This document shows, in pieces, positions 34,729 through 42,853 of a stretch of 64,000 bases of DNA. The notes beneath the pieces are model-generated. The model was not told the origin of the DNA and did not search any database. It saw only the letters and a list, made by a program, of their open reading frames with translations. The translations under genes were made by a program, and so were the position numbers. The stretch spans positions 41,428-105,427 of the forward strand of contig CAJFOV010000046.1 in NCBI GenBank assembly GCA_904397835.1, read 5' to 3'. The stretch's first letter is position 1. Each line of letters begins with the position of its first letter. This stretch comes from Candidatus Aristotella avistercoris. Lineage in GTDB: Bacteria > Bacillota > Clostridia > Oscillospirales > Ruminococcaceae.

Positions 34729-35607
34729 ATGAAAAAATATTATAGAATCGGGGAGATTGCAAAGCTGTATGGGATCGGCCCCGACTCCCTGCGGTACTAT
34801 GAGGATATGGGGATCCTCTCCCCCATCCGGGGGAAGAACGGATACCGCATGTACCGGGTGGACAACATCTGGAAGCTCAACGTCATCCGGGACCTGCGCA
34901 ACAAGGAGGTCCCCATGGAGCAGATCCGCCAGTACCTCAACGGGACACGCCGGGTCGCTGACACCAAGGAGCTGTTCCACCAGGGGATTCTGGAGATCAA
35001 CCGCCGCATCCAGGAGCTGCTGGACCTGCGGCAGGACTGCGAGCGTTGTTACCACAACATGGATGCCAACGCATCGGTCCCCCTGGACGGTGCGCTGCGC
35101 CTGGTGGAGGAGCCGCGCCGGTATGTGGCCTATCTGGACATCCAGCAGACGGGGTACAACACCGATGAGTACGACATGATGGTCAAGCGCCTGCAGAACG
35201 AACATGCCCACTTTCCCCTCATTGGCAACAGCGGCAAGGGGGCCGTCCTCTCCCAGGAGGAGGTGCGCAACGGCCGGTATGACCGGTTTATTGGCGTATT
35301 TTTCACCGTGTCGGTGCCGGTGGATCCTGACACATACCTGCCGGAGGGGCTCTACCTGACCACCTACTACCACGGCGGGTACGAAAATACCGCCCGGCTG
35401 ATCCCCCAGATGCTTCAATATGCCCAGGAACACGGATACCGCCTGGCAGGGAATGTGCTGGAGATCTATGCTTTGGACATTCACGAGACAGCCCATCCGG
35501 AGGAATTTGTCACCAAGCTCCAGTTCCGGGTGGAGCCTGTGGAACCCGCCCACCCTGGCACACAGGAGGGGGAGACCCTGGGGACTGTCCCAGACTTTTC
35601 AAAGTGA
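34729..35607 (+). CDS. MerR-family regulator with a GyrI-like effector domain (BmrR type)
   Basis: A 292-residue activator type. The N-terminal MerR winged helix is clear (YRIGEIAKLYGIGPDSLRYY, residues 4-23, then EDMGILSPIR). A dimerisation helix spans about 78-115, and the C-terminal 170 residues look like the GyrI/SOUL-type multidrug-binding domain of BmrR. BmrR binds cationic drugs and activates an adjacent efflux gene; the same divergent layout with a MATE pump is seen here. AGGA lies just before the ATG, so translation may be weak. Confidence 0.88.
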   Translation: MKKYYRIGEIAKLYGIGPDSLRYYEDMGILSPIRGKNGYRMYRVDNIWKLNVIRDLRNKEVPMEQIRQYLNGTRRVADTKELFHQGILEINRRIQELLDLRQDCERCYHNMDANASVPLDGALRLVEEPRRYVAYLDIQQTGYNTDEYDMMVKRLQNEHAHFPLIGNSGKGAVLSQEEVRNGRYDRFIGVFFTVSVPVDPDTYLPEGLYLTTYYHGGYENTARLIPQMLQYAQEHGYRLAGNVLEIYALDIHETAHPEEFVTKLQFRVEPVEPAHPGTQEGETLGTVPDFSK

Positions 35608-35636
35608 GGTTCGGCCGGGGCAGCTGCAGAGGAAAC

Positions 35637-35685
35637 AGAAAAAAGGCCGCCTGAGTTCCAGCATATGCCGGAACCCAGGCGGCCT
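35637..35685 (-). terminator. Terminator between citrate synthase and the MerR gene
   Basis: A 16-bp stem with one mismatch (AGGCCGCCTGAGTTCC with GGAACCCAGGCGGCCT), followed on the minus strand by six T. It serves citrate synthase and perhaps also the convergent MerR gene. Confidence 0.9.
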
Positions 35686-35701
35686 CCTCCGTTGTGGGAT
35701 G

Positions 35702-37069
35702 CTATGCCCGCTCCCCCAGGGGGGTGTAGGGCTGTTCTTTCTGTACGTTTTTGTAGGCGGGGCGGATGATCTTGCCCTCGTTCACCAGCTCCTCAATGCG
35801 GTGGGCGCTCCAGCCGGAGATGCGGGCAATGGCAAAGATGGGGGTGTAGAGCTCCAGCGGCAGGTCCAGCATGCTGTAGACAAAACCACTGTAGAAATCC
35901 ACATTGGCGGAGACCCCCTTGTAGATCTGCCGCTCCCTGCCGATGACCTGTGGGGCCAACCGCTCCACCATGGTGTAGAGCTGGAACTCCTCCTGGCGGC
36001 CCTTTTCCGCGGAGAGGCGCTCCACAAAGGACTTAAAGATGTTGGCCCGCGGGTCGGAGATGGAGTACACCGCATGTCCCATGCCATAGATCAGCCCCTG
36101 GCGGTCAAAGGCCTGGCGGTGGAGCAGAGCGGTGAGGTAGGCGGTGACCTCCTCCTCGTCGGTCCAATCCCTGACCTGCTCCTTCATATCCTGGAACATC
36201 TGCACCACCTTGATGTTGGCCCCGCCGTGCTTGGGTCCCTTCAAAGAGCCCAGGGCCGCCGCCATGACCGAGTAGGTGTCCGTCCCGGAGGAGGTGACCA
36301 CATGGGTGGTGAAGGTGGAGTTGTTCCCGCCGCCGTGTTCCGCATGGAGCACCAGGGCCAGGTCCAAGATTTTGGCCTCCAGCTCGGTGTACTTGTTGTC
36401 TGGCCGGAGCATGCGCAGAATGTTCTGGGCGGTGGAGAGCCCCTCCTTGGGGGCGCGGATCACCAGGCTCTTGCCGTCGTGGTAGTGCCGGTAGGCCTGG
36501 TAGCCGTACACCGCCAACAGGGGGAACAGGGCAATGAGCTGCAGACACTGGCGCAGCACATTGGGGATGGAGGTGTCGTTGGCCCTGTCGTCATAGGAGT
36601 AGAGGGTCAGCACGCTGCGGGCCAGGGTGTTCATCATATCCGGGCTGGGGGCCTTCATAATGATATCCCGCACAAAGCTGGTGGGCAGGGTCCGGTAGTT
36701 GGCCAGCAGGGCCTGGAAGTCCTCCAGCTCCTGCCGGGTGGGGAGCTTGCCAAAGAGGAGCAGGAAGGTGGTCTCCTCAAAGCCAAAGCGGTTCTCCTGC
36801 AAAAAGCCGTTGACAATCTGCTCAATATCGATGCCCCGGTAGTAGAGCTTGCCCTCACAGGGGACCACCTCGCTGTCCACCAGGGTGTAGGAGAGGATCT
36901 CACTGATCTCCGTCAGGCCGGTGAGCACGCCCTTTCCATTGATGTCCCGCAGCCCCCGCTTGACCTCATATTTGGCATAGAGCGCAGGATCAATCTTTCC
37001 ATTTTCCAGGCAGAGCTGCGCAAGGTGCTGCACCTGGGGCGCGATTTCTGTAAAACGTTGATCGGACAA
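35702..37069 (-). CDS. Citrate synthase (citrate/2-methylcitrate synthase family)
   Basis: A 455-residue enzyme that condenses oxaloacetate and acetyl-CoA to citrate. Catalytic His are in LVLHAEHGGGNNSTF and IYGMGHAVYSISDPRA; KLYYRGIDIEQ is the usual N-terminal block. In anaerobic Clostridia this enzyme feeds the partial oxidative TCA branch to 2-oxoglutarate and glutamate. The start is a TTG at 37069, seven bases after AAAGGAGGG; the GTG at 37096 has no site in front. No aconitase or isocitrate dehydrogenase gene is adjacent. Confidence 0.94.
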   Translation of the reverse strand: MSDQRFTEIAPQVQHLAQLCLENGKIDPALYAKYEVKRGLRDINGKGVLTGLTEISEILSYTLVDSEVVPCEGKLYYRGIDIEQIVNGFLQENRFGFEETTFLLLFGKLPTRQELEDFQALLANYRTLPTSFVRDIIMKAPSPDMMNTLARSVLTLYSYDDRANDTSIPNVLRQCLQLIALFPLLAVYGYQAYRHYHDGKSLVIRAPKEGLSTAQNILRMLRPDNKYTELEAKILDLALVLHAEHGGGNNSTFTTHVVTSSGTDTYSVMAAALGSLKGPKHGGANIKVVQMFQDMKEQVRDWTDEEEVTAYLTALLHRQAFDRQGLIYGMGHAVYSISDPRANIFKSFVERLSAEKGRQEEFQLYTMVERLAPQVIGRERQIYKGVSANVDFYSGFVYSMLDLPLELYTPIFAIARISGWSAHRIEELVNEGKIIRPAYKNVQKEQPYTPLGERA

Positions 37070-37120
37070 CCTTGTCCCTCCTTTGTTTGTTTTCACTTTT
37101 TTGAATATTCATACAGTTTG

Positions 37121-37129
37121 ATTATAACA
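37121..37129 (-). promoter_or_regulatory. Extended -10 promoter of citrate synthase
   Basis: On the minus strand TGTTATAAT: a perfect -10 with TGn extension and no good -35. Directly upstream lies the small dyad GATCC-GTGA-GGATC (37130-37143), a possible regulator site. Confidence 0.6.
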
Positions 37130-37282
37130 GATCCGTGAGGATCACGCCACTAAATAGACGGAATTTTCACATATTTCATAATTTTAAGAGATTACATTCA
37201 AAAATCTTTGATTTTCTTTTGATTCCGTCGTGTGGTTTTCTGCTTTGCATTTTTGCTTCTTTTTAGGGAGGTGTGGTTTTGT

Positions 37283-37354
37283 ATGGAGCAAACATTCCAT
37301 CCCCCCGATGAAAGAGCGGTCCGCTGTTGCGGCCCGTGGCCCGGTGGGCTATAA
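37283..37354 (+). other. Possible 23-codon leader peptide upstream of the CoaX-like gene
   Basis: An ATG at 37283 has AGGGAGGTG nine bases upstream and opens a 23-codon frame (MEQTFHPPDERAVRCCGPWP, then GGL). Its stop lies inside the TATAAT of the next promoter. It could be a leader peptide or chance; support is only the ribosome binding site. Confidence 0.25.
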
Positions 37355-37355
37355 T
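37327..37355 (+). promoter_or_regulatory. Promoter of the CoaX-like/ECF pair
   Basis: TTGCGG and a perfect TATAAT at 17-base spacing, about 30 bases before the start codon of the CoaX-like gene. Confidence 0.7.
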
Positions 37356-37385
37356 AACACGTGGATAGAAACCAGAAGGGATGTG

Positions 37386-38159
37386 GTGACGGTGATCCTC
37401 TGTGCCTCTGTAGACAACGCCCTCTTGGAGCTGGGGCTCTTTGAGGGGGAACAGCTGCTGCTGGCCACCGAAATTGGCTGCGATGGGACGCTAACCGCCG
37501 TGCAGTACGCGGTAGCGATCCGCTCGGTGCTGGCCTTTGGCCAGGAGCCCCAGGGTGACCTTGCCGGCGCCATCCTCTCATCGGTGGTTCCCTCCGTGAC
37601 GGAAAAGCTCCGCCAAGCCCTGGCGCTTCTGACCGGCCGCCCCCCGCTGGTGGTGGGGCCGGGCATGCGCACGGGCCTGAACGTGCGGCTGGACAACATC
37701 TCCAGCGTGGGCGGGGACTTCATCTGCTGCTGCATCGGCGCCCTGGACCAGGCGCCTCCGCCGCTGGTGGTGGCAAACCTGGGCTGGGTGAGCACCTTCT
37801 CCGGGCTGGACCCCAGCGGTACCTTTGTGGGGCGCTCCATCCTGCCGGGGGTGGTGGCCTGCCGGGACATGCTTCACCAGGGGGCGGCGCAGCTGCCCTC
37901 GGTGGCCCTGGAGGGGGAGGCTCCCCTGTTGGGCCGCTCCACAGGGGAGGCCATCCGCTCCGGCCTGCTCCACGGCTACGGGGCCATGCTGGACGGCCTG
38001 GCCGCCCAATATGAGGAGCAGCTGGGGACCGGCGCCCAGTGGATCCTGACAGGGAGCAATGCCCCCCTGCTCAGGCCCTACTGTGGCCAGCGCTGGCGGC
38101 ACCTGCCCCACCTGACGCTGCAGGGGCTGTGCCGGCTGTATCGGAAGAACGACCGATAG
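37386..38159 (+). CDS. Degenerate type III pantothenate kinase-like protein (CoaX/Baf family)
   Basis: A 257-residue protein with the length and block order of type III pantothenate kinases: ILSSVVPSVTEKL, PLVVGPGMRTGLNVRLDN, ILPGVVACRDML, GRSTGEAIRSGLLHGYGAM. The active-site motifs are eroded. The phosphate-binding IDxGNT is ILCASVDN, GADR is GGDF, and DFGTATT is NLGWVST. Loss of the catalytic Asp suggests an inactive paralogue or regulator, or an enzyme with another role. I chose the GTG at 37386, five bases from AAGGG. It is followed after 59 bases by a pantothenate-type ECF S component, which fits a role in coenzyme A supply. Confidence 0.8.
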   Translation: MTVILCASVDNALLELGLFEGEQLLLATEIGCDGTLTAVQYAVAIRSVLAFGQEPQGDLAGAILSSVVPSVTEKLRQALALLTGRPPLVVGPGMRTGLNVRLDNISSVGGDFICCCIGALDQAPPPLVVANLGWVSTFSGLDPSGTFVGRSILPGVVACRDMLHQGAAQLPSVALEGEAPLLGRSTGEAIRSGLLHGYGAMLDGLAAQYEEQLGTGAQWILTGSNAPLLRPYCGQRWRHLPHLTLQGLCRLYRKNDR

Positions 38160-38218
38160 GGTTCTGTCCAAGATGCGTTGTATCCCCCTGGGGGAACGAC
38201 AGCAAGGAGGAAAGAACA

Positions 38219-38845
38219 ATGTCAAAACAAGCCAACCAAACCAAAGGTCTGGTCCAGACGGCCCTCATGGCCGCGCTGGTCGTGGTGGTCTCCTTTGTGC
38301 CCTTTTTGGGCTTTGTCCCGCTGGGGGTCATCAAGGCCACCACCGTACACATCCCCGTCATTCTCGGCGCGATCCTCCTGGGCCCCAAGGCCGGGGGCCT
38401 GCTGGGAGGCGTCTTTGGAGTGTGCAGCATTCTGAAGAATACCATGGAGCCCGCCCTGGTCTCCTTTGTGTTCAGCCCGCTGATCCCCGTGCCGGGCACC
38501 GACTCCGGCTCTTGGAAGGCCCTGGTGGTCTCCCTGGTGCCGCGGATCCTGGTGGGGGTCCTTGCGGGGCTGACCTATCAGGGCTTGGCCAAGGTGGACT
38601 CCAGGGGCTACCTGGCCTGCGGGGCCGCAGCGGCCGTGGGGTCGGCGGTCAACACCATCTTTGTCATGGGGCTCATCTACCTGCTCTTTGGCCCGGCCTA
38701 CGCCGCCGCACAGAGAATCCCCTTTGAGGCGCTGCTGGGGGTCATCCTCACGGTCATCGGCACCCAGGGCCTGGCGGAGATGGCGGTGGCCATCGTCCTG
38801 GTGGTGCTGGTGGGCCGCCCCCTGGCAAAATATCTGAGACGGTAG
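38219..38845 (+). CDS. ECF transporter S component, probably pantothenate (PanT-like)
   Basis: A 208-residue membrane protein with about six hydrophobic segments. The N-terminal QTALMAALVVVVSFVP and the block VHIPVILGAILLGPKAGG, followed by GGVFGVCSI, are typical of the substrate-binding subunit of energy-coupling factor vitamin transporters. The shared EcfA/EcfT module would be elsewhere. The pantothenate assignment rests on the neighbour, a type III pantothenate kinase relative, and on general resemblance to PanT. AAGGAGG precedes the ATG. Confidence 0.82.
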   Translation: MSKQANQTKGLVQTALMAALVVVVSFVPFLGFVPLGVIKATTVHIPVILGAILLGPKAGGLLGGVFGVCSILKNTMEPALVSFVFSPLIPVPGTDSGSWKALVVSLVPRILVGVLAGLTYQGLAKVDSRGYLACGAAAAVGSAVNTIFVMGLIYLLFGPAYAAAQRIPFEALLGVILTVIGTQGLAEMAVAIVLVVLVGRPLAKYLRR

Positions 38846-38901
38846 CGGCCCTTTGACCTTTGGGAGGACAACCATATCAATTTTGTTGGGAGGAAGCATT
38901 T

Positions 38902-39417
38902 GTGAACATTCGCATGGAGACGGCACAGGATTGGAGCCAGGTGGAGGCGCTGGTGCAGGAGGCCTTTGCCACGGCGGAGCACAGGGACGGCAACGAGCAG
39001 GACCTGGTGCGGGCCCTGCGGAACAGTGAGGCCTTTGTGCCGGAGCTCTCCCTGGTGGCGGAGGAGCAGGGCCAGCTTGTGGGCCACATCCTCTTCACCC
39101 GGGCCCAGATTGGCGGTGTGACCGGCCTGGTGCTGGCGCCGCTGGCGGTGCTGCCCACCCATCAGCGGCAAGGGGTGGGCTCCGCCCTGGTGCGGGAGGG
39201 ACACCGCATCGCCCGGGCGCTGGGCTACCCCTACTGCTCCGTATTGGGGAGCGAGACCTACTACCCCCGCTTTGGCTATGTTCCGGCAACGTCCCTGGGG
39301 ATCCAGGTGCCCGATGGCATCCCCCCGGCCAACTTTATGGCCATTCGCCTGCGGGAGGACGCCCCGCCCATCCAGGGGCCGGTGGTCTACGCCAAGGAGT
39401 TTGGCATGGAAGGGTAG
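38902..39417 (+). CDS. GNAT-family N-acetyltransferase (YhbS-like)
   Basis: A 171-residue acetyl-CoA-dependent transferase. The acetyl-CoA loop is LAVLPTHQRQGVGSALV (R/Q-x-x-G-x-G type), preceded by HILFTRAQIG and followed by VLGSETYYPRFGY, which is characteristic of YhbS-like proteins. The acceptor is unknown. The GTG at 38902 follows GGGAGGAAG. It begins 56 bases after the ECF component and may be co-transcribed with it. A strong terminator follows. Confidence 0.88.
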   Translation: MNIRMETAQDWSQVEALVQEAFATAEHRDGNEQDLVRALRNSEAFVPELSLVAEEQGQLVGHILFTRAQIGGVTGLVLAPLAVLPTHQRQGVGSALVREGHRIARALGYPYCSVLGSETYYPRFGYVPATSLGIQVPDGIPPANFMAIRLREDAPPIQGPVVYAKEFGMEG

Positions 39418-39427
39418 CGCAAAAATA

Positions 39428-39471
39428 GGCTGGCCCCAGACCGACAGGTCTGGGGCCAGCCCTTTTGTTTT
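39428..39471 (+). terminator. Terminator after the GNAT gene
   Basis: A perfect 15-bp stem (GGCTGGCCCCAGACC with GGTCTGGGGCCAGCC), four-base loop, then TTTTGTTTT. It probably also serves the convergent ispE. Confidence 0.93.
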
Positions 39472-39519
39472 GCAGCGTTCCATAAAAAGACGGTCTTCCG
39501 GCGAGGCTGGGGGCCCGCC

Positions 39520-40413
39520 TTACAGCCCTTCCGGCGGGGTTGGAAGGACCAGGGGCCCGTGGGGCAGGGGGCGGCAGAGGTACACCTGCTCCCCCTGGGC
39601 CTGCAGCAGGTCAAAGGCCCGGGCAGCCTGGGCCTCCTGGGGGAAGAGGCCGAACACCGCCGAACCGCTGCCGCTCATGAGGGAACCCACTGCCCCCAAC
39701 TCCAGGAGCCGCTCCTTGTACCGGGGGATGTCCGGCAGCTGGCACACCGCCTCCAGCTGGTTCCCCAGGCCCCGGGCCACCAGGGCCAGGTTCCCCTGTT
39801 CCATGCCCTCCCGGAGGAGGGGCGTGCTGGCACCAGGCGGGGTCCAGGTCAGCTGGTCATACCGGCGGAAGCTTGCGGCGGTATCCACCCCCTGCCGGGG
39901 TTTGACCAGGAGGATCCACCCCGTCTGCAGGGGGGGCAGGGGGGTGATCCGTTCCCCAATGCCCTCCACCAGGGCGGCGCCCCCGGTCAGGCAGAAGGGC
40001 ACATCCGCCCCCAGGGAGGCCCCCAGCTGGCAGAGCTCCTCCAGAGGCAGGCCGGTGTCCAGCAGGACGTTGAGGCCGGCCAACACCCCGGCGGCGTCGG
40101 CGCTGCCCCCCGCCAGGCCCGCCTGCATGGGGATGCGCTTGGTCACTTGAATGGTCAGGCCCGCCGCCCGGCCGGTGTGGCGGAAAAACAGTTCCGCCGC
40201 CCGGTAGGCCAGGTTTCGCCCGTCGTTGGGCAGGCCGGGCAGGCCGCAGTCCAGGCGGATGCCCCCCGCCCCCTCCAGGGAGAGGCGCAGGGTGTCCTGC
40301 AGGCTCACCGCCTGCATCACCATCTCCAGCAGGTGGTAGCCGTCCGGCCGCACCCCCACCACGTTGAGCCCCAGGTTGATCTTACAGGGGGCCTGCACAT
40401 AACATTCCCGCAT
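39520..40413 (-). CDS. ispE: 4-diphosphocytidyl-2-C-methyl-D-erythritol kinase
   Basis: A 297-residue GHMP kinase of the methylerythritol phosphate pathway to isoprenoids. The substrate loop is APCKINLGLNVVGVRPDGYH, the ATP-binding GHMP motif is PMQAGLAGGSADAAG, and the third motif is GSLMSGSGSAVFG. Length is normal. GGAGGG lies seven bases before the ATG at 40413. It is divergent from spoIIR, an arrangement common in Clostridia. Confidence 0.96.
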   Translation of the reverse strand: MRECYVQAPCKINLGLNVVGVRPDGYHLLEMVMQAVSLQDTLRLSLEGAGGIRLDCGLPGLPNDGRNLAYRAAELFFRHTGRAAGLTIQVTKRIPMQAGLAGGSADAAGVLAGLNVLLDTGLPLEELCQLGASLGADVPFCLTGGAALVEGIGERITPLPPLQTGWILLVKPRQGVDTAASFRRYDQLTWTPPGASTPLLREGMEQGNLALVARGLGNQLEAVCQLPDIPRYKERLLELGAVGSLMSGSGSAVFGLFPQEAQAARAFDLLQAQGEQVYLCRPLPHGPLVLPTPPEGL

Positions 40414-40590
40414 GGAAATCCCTCCATCCCCCTCCCAGGTGGGAGCGGGGTTTTTCTCTATGATAACAGGTATGGGGCCTCGGTGCAAATGGCGGGGGAA
40501 AAGATGGCCCCCGGTGCATATCCTGCCGCCGGGGGGCCATACTCTCTCCAGAAGCAACAGCGAGGCAGACGGCAAAAGGAGGAGACAACC

Positions 40591-41208
40591 ATGACAAACC
40601 GGCAGAAGCGATTGGATGTGGCCCTGATCATCGGGCTGGTGGTATCCCTGTTGACCATGGGGATCACCGGATTTGCCCAGGACTGCGGGGCGGTGCGCCA
40701 GGATGTGCTGCGCCTGCACGTGATCCCAAACTCCGACTCTTTGGACGACCAGGACCTGAAGCTGGCGGTGCGGGACCGGATTCTGCAGGAGACAGGGGAG
40801 CTGTTCCAGGATGCGGACAGCAAGGAGCAGGCCCAGGCCCTCTCCCAGGGGGCGCTGGACCGGATCCAGCAGGCGGCCAACGACGAGATCCAGAGCAGGG
40901 GCTACCCCTACCAGGCCCGGGTGGAGCTGGTGAACATGTACTTTGAGACCCGGGAGTACGAGAATTTCACCATGCCTGCCGGCTACTACGACGCGGTGCG
41001 GGTGACCATTGGGGCGGGCCGGGGCCACAACTGGTGGTGCGTGCTCTTCCCACCCCTGTGTGTGCCGGCGGCAGCCGAGGACCCGGAGGAGGCCTTCACC
41101 GGCCAGGAGCAGGAGGTGGTGACCCAGAGCCCCCAATTTGAGCCCCGGTTTAAAATTGTGGAGTGGTTCCAGGAGCTGTGGAGCTGGGGGCAGTCCCTCT
41201 TCGCCTAG
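40591..41208 (+). CDS. spoIIR: Stage II sporulation protein R
   Basis: A 205-residue secreted signalling protein. In endospore formers SpoIIR is made in the forespore under sigma-F, crosses the inner membrane and triggers SpoIIGA to process pro-sigma-E in the mother cell. The hydrophobic N-terminal segment (VALIIGLVVSLLTMGITGFA) and the conserved LRLHVIPNSDSLDDQDLKL and GRGHNWWCVLFPPLC blocks are all present. AAGGAGGAG precedes the ATG. This is the main sporulation marker in the window. Its stop overlaps the stop of the convergent small gene by CTAG. Confidence 0.95.
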   Translation: MTNRQKRLDVALIIGLVVSLLTMGITGFAQDCGAVRQDVLRLHVIPNSDSLDDQDLKLAVRDRILQETGELFQDADSKEQAQALSQGALDRIQQAANDEIQSRGYPYQARVELVNMYFETREYENFTMPAGYYDAVRVTIGAGRGHNWWCVLFPPLCVPAAAEDPEEAFTGQEQEVVTQSPQFEPRFKIVEWFQELWSWGQSLFA

Positions 41209-41486
41209 GGCTGGGGATCCTTTGACCCCTCCCTGACATACCGGCGCTTGGGCTCCGGCGGCAGCACGTACAGCCACCGGGCGATGCGCACCTGGCAGAC
41301 CGGGCAGATGGGGGTGGTGCTGCGGGCCCCGCAGTAGGGGCAGTCGTGGAGCAGGGGCCCGGGGGGCTGCCACTTCAGCAGGTTTTCAATGTAGTTGGAG
41401 ACAGAGCGCCGGTCCGCCGCGGCCTGGCGCTGGGCCTTTTCCCACACCTCGTCCGAAAGGGTGATGGCATGTTTTCTCCGGTTCAT
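41205..41486 (-). CDS. Small protein with a ribbon-helix-helix-like N-terminus and a zinc-ribbon-like motif
   Basis: A 93-residue protein. Residues about 5-40 (HAITLSDEVWEKAQRQAAAD, RRSVSNYIENLL) look like a ribbon-helix-helix DNA-binding domain. This is followed by CPYCGARSTTPICPVCQ (two CxxC pairs 10 residues apart), a zinc ribbon, and a basic tail. It is last in a three-gene operon and overlaps the preceding gene by ATGA coupling. GGGGAGAG lies before the ATG. The family is unknown; a small transcription factor is the best guess. Confidence 0.75.
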   Translation of the reverse strand: MNRRKHAITLSDEVWEKAQRQAAADRRSVSNYIENLLKWQPPGPLLHDCPYCGARSTTPICPVCQVRIARWLYVLPPEPKRRYVREGSKDPQP

Positions 41487-41722
41487 TCGCTCTCCCCGCC
41501 CTCCTCTTCCTCCAGGTCGTGGAGGATCTCCATGACCTGGAGAAAATGGATCAACACCTGCCCGCAGGCCTTCCGCCGCTTGGGGGACATGGATTCCACC
41601 AGGGCGAGGCACTGGTTGATGGCCTGGGTGCTCTCCTCCTCTTGGCCCGCAAGGTCCGCCAGCCGGTACTGCTGGAGCAGGCCCATCAGGGTTTCAAGCT
41701 GGGTGACAAGGTCCTGTTTCAA
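41483..41722 (-). CDS. Small hypothetical protein, helical and acidic
   Basis: A 79-residue protein, entirely alpha-helical in appearance (LVTQLETLMGLLQQYRLADL), with a very acidic end (LHDLEEEEGGESE). The TTG at 41722 is directly behind GGGAGGG at good spacing; an ATG at 41737 has no site. It overlaps the upstream gene by 29 bases and the downstream gene by four, so the three are one translational unit. No family recognised. Confidence 0.65.
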   Translation of the reverse strand: MKQDLVTQLETLMGLLQQYRLADLAGQEEESTQAINQCLALVESMSPKRRKACGQVLIHFLQVMEILHDLEEEEGGESE

Positions 41723-41960
41723 GGGGATCCCTCCCATCTGGTTTGATTTGGCGCTCTGGAGCGCAGGCCCCAAGGGCCTCTTCCAGGGAGGAGAGAGCCC
41801 CCACGCACTGGCGCTGCTCCTCCCGGGTGAGGGGGTCCATAATGGCCCTGATCCGGGCCAGGTATGCCGCCGGGTCCACCGGCTCCCCCCTGGCCCGCAG
41901 GGTCCCGTACTCCACAGCCAGCCGGGCCAACTGGCCGGCGGCCAGATTCACACGGTTCAT
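41694..41960 (-). CDS. Small hypothetical protein, first gene of a three-gene operon
   Basis: An 88-residue protein starting MNRVNLAAGQLARLAVEYGT with a helical body and a short, less ordered tail containing two Cys. GGAAGGAGC precedes the ATG at 41960. It is driven by a consensus promoter at 42005-42033 and divergent from the Xre regulator at 42111. No family recognised. Confidence 0.68.
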   Translation of the reverse strand: MNRVNLAAGQLARLAVEYGTLRARGEPVDPAAYLARIRAIMDPLTREEQRQCVGALSSLEEALGACAPERQIKPDGRDPLETGPCHPA

Positions 41961-42004
41961 TGGATGCTCCTTCCGCCTGGAAAGGTCAGAGGCTTTTTAT
42001 TTTT

Positions 42005-42033
42005 ATCATAAACATAAAGAATCTATACGTCAA
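42005..42033 (-). promoter_or_regulatory. Promoter of the small-protein operon
   Basis: On the minus strand TTGACG and TATGAT at 17-base spacing, in an AT-rich intergenic region. Confidence 0.75.
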
Positions 42034-42052
42034 TATTTTATATCATAAAAAC

Positions 42053-42063
42053 TTGATTATCAA
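42053..42063. promoter_or_regulatory. Palindrome between the Xre gene and the small-protein operon
   Basis: TTGAT-T-ATCAA is a perfect 11-base palindrome lying 20 bases upstream of the -35 of the leftward promoter and within the probable promoter region of the Xre gene. Xre repressors often bind short palindromes of this kind; the assignment is inference. Confidence 0.5.
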
Positions 42064-42110
42064 TAAAATAGATATTTTGATAGACTTACTCCTAGAGGGG
42101 GTGAGGGCAG

Positions 42111-42638
42111 TTGAAGTTGCATAGACTGCGTGAATTGCGGCTCCAGCGCGGCGAGACACAGGAAGAAGTAGCAAGAGGAACCAACCTGTCAACGGGGAGA
42201 TATCGCAACTATGAGCTGAATGTCAGTCATCCCGATTTGGAGACTCTCGTTGAGCTCGCCCAATATTTTGAAGTTTCTACGGACTATCTGCTCAATAAAT
42301 CAGATCTTCCGTTCCCCGTGGAAGAGGGCGACCTAAAATTGATGGCCCTCATCAAGGGGGCCAGTCCGGAGAGCCAGGCGCTGCTCCGGGATCTCTCGCC
42401 CCAGGACTTGGAGCTGCTGCGCCTCATCCACGGCCTGCCCCAGGAGCACAAGGCCTATCTCCTCCAGATCCAGCCCTCCGATGTGGAGCTCATTCTGTAT
42501 CTCAAGGGCCTGCCCGACACCCCGGTGCCCTATGTCATCTCCGACACCCTCATCGGCCTGCCCAAGAACACCAACCAGCAGGCCATCGCCCTGATCCGGG
42601 ACTTTATCGAATTCGTCTACGAAAAATATGGCACATAA
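42111..42638 (+). CDS. Xre-family transcriptional regulator
   Basis: A 175-residue protein. The N-terminal helix-turn-helix spans residues about 3-60 (LRELRLQRGETQEEVARGTN, LSTGRYRNYELNVSHPDLET). The C-terminal half contains three similar segments (LSPQDLELLRLIHGLP, then IQPSDVELILYLKGLP, then a related one), suggesting an internal repeat. The TTG at 42111 is seven bases behind GAGGGGGTGA. It is divergent from the small-protein operon, with a palindrome in between, so it probably regulates itself and that operon. Confidence 0.85.
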   Translation: MKLHRLRELRLQRGETQEEVARGTNLSTGRYRNYELNVSHPDLETLVELAQYFEVSTDYLLNKSDLPFPVEEGDLKLMALIKGASPESQALLRDLSPQDLELLRLIHGLPQEHKAYLLQIQPSDVELILYLKGLPDTPVPYVISDTLIGLPKNTNQQAIALIRDFIEFVYEKYGT

Positions 42639-42680
42639 GCGGGGAACCGGCCAGAGGCCGGCACCCCGCATCTTCTTTTT
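42639..42680 (+). terminator. Terminator of the Xre gene at 42111
   Basis: A two-part stem (GCGGGG with CCCCGC outside, CCGGCC with GGCCGG inside) followed by ATCTTCTTTTT. Confidence 0.87.
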
Positions 42681-42853
42681 GGAAGGGAGGCTTTGATGGC
42701 GGCCCATGCCATGGCCCCTCCACCCATCCCTCATCTTATCCATCAAAACGGCAGGCTGGGCGGGATCCCACGCCGGATCCAGGGGCGCCTCCCCCGGAGA
42801 AAAAGACGGCGCTCCGGCTGCAAAAAACCGGCAGAATGACCAGCCCTTTCCCA

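Noticed and set aside
37386..38159. Ordinary active type III pantothenate kinase
   Set aside because: Three active-site motifs have lost their key residues, so the normal name would be misleading.
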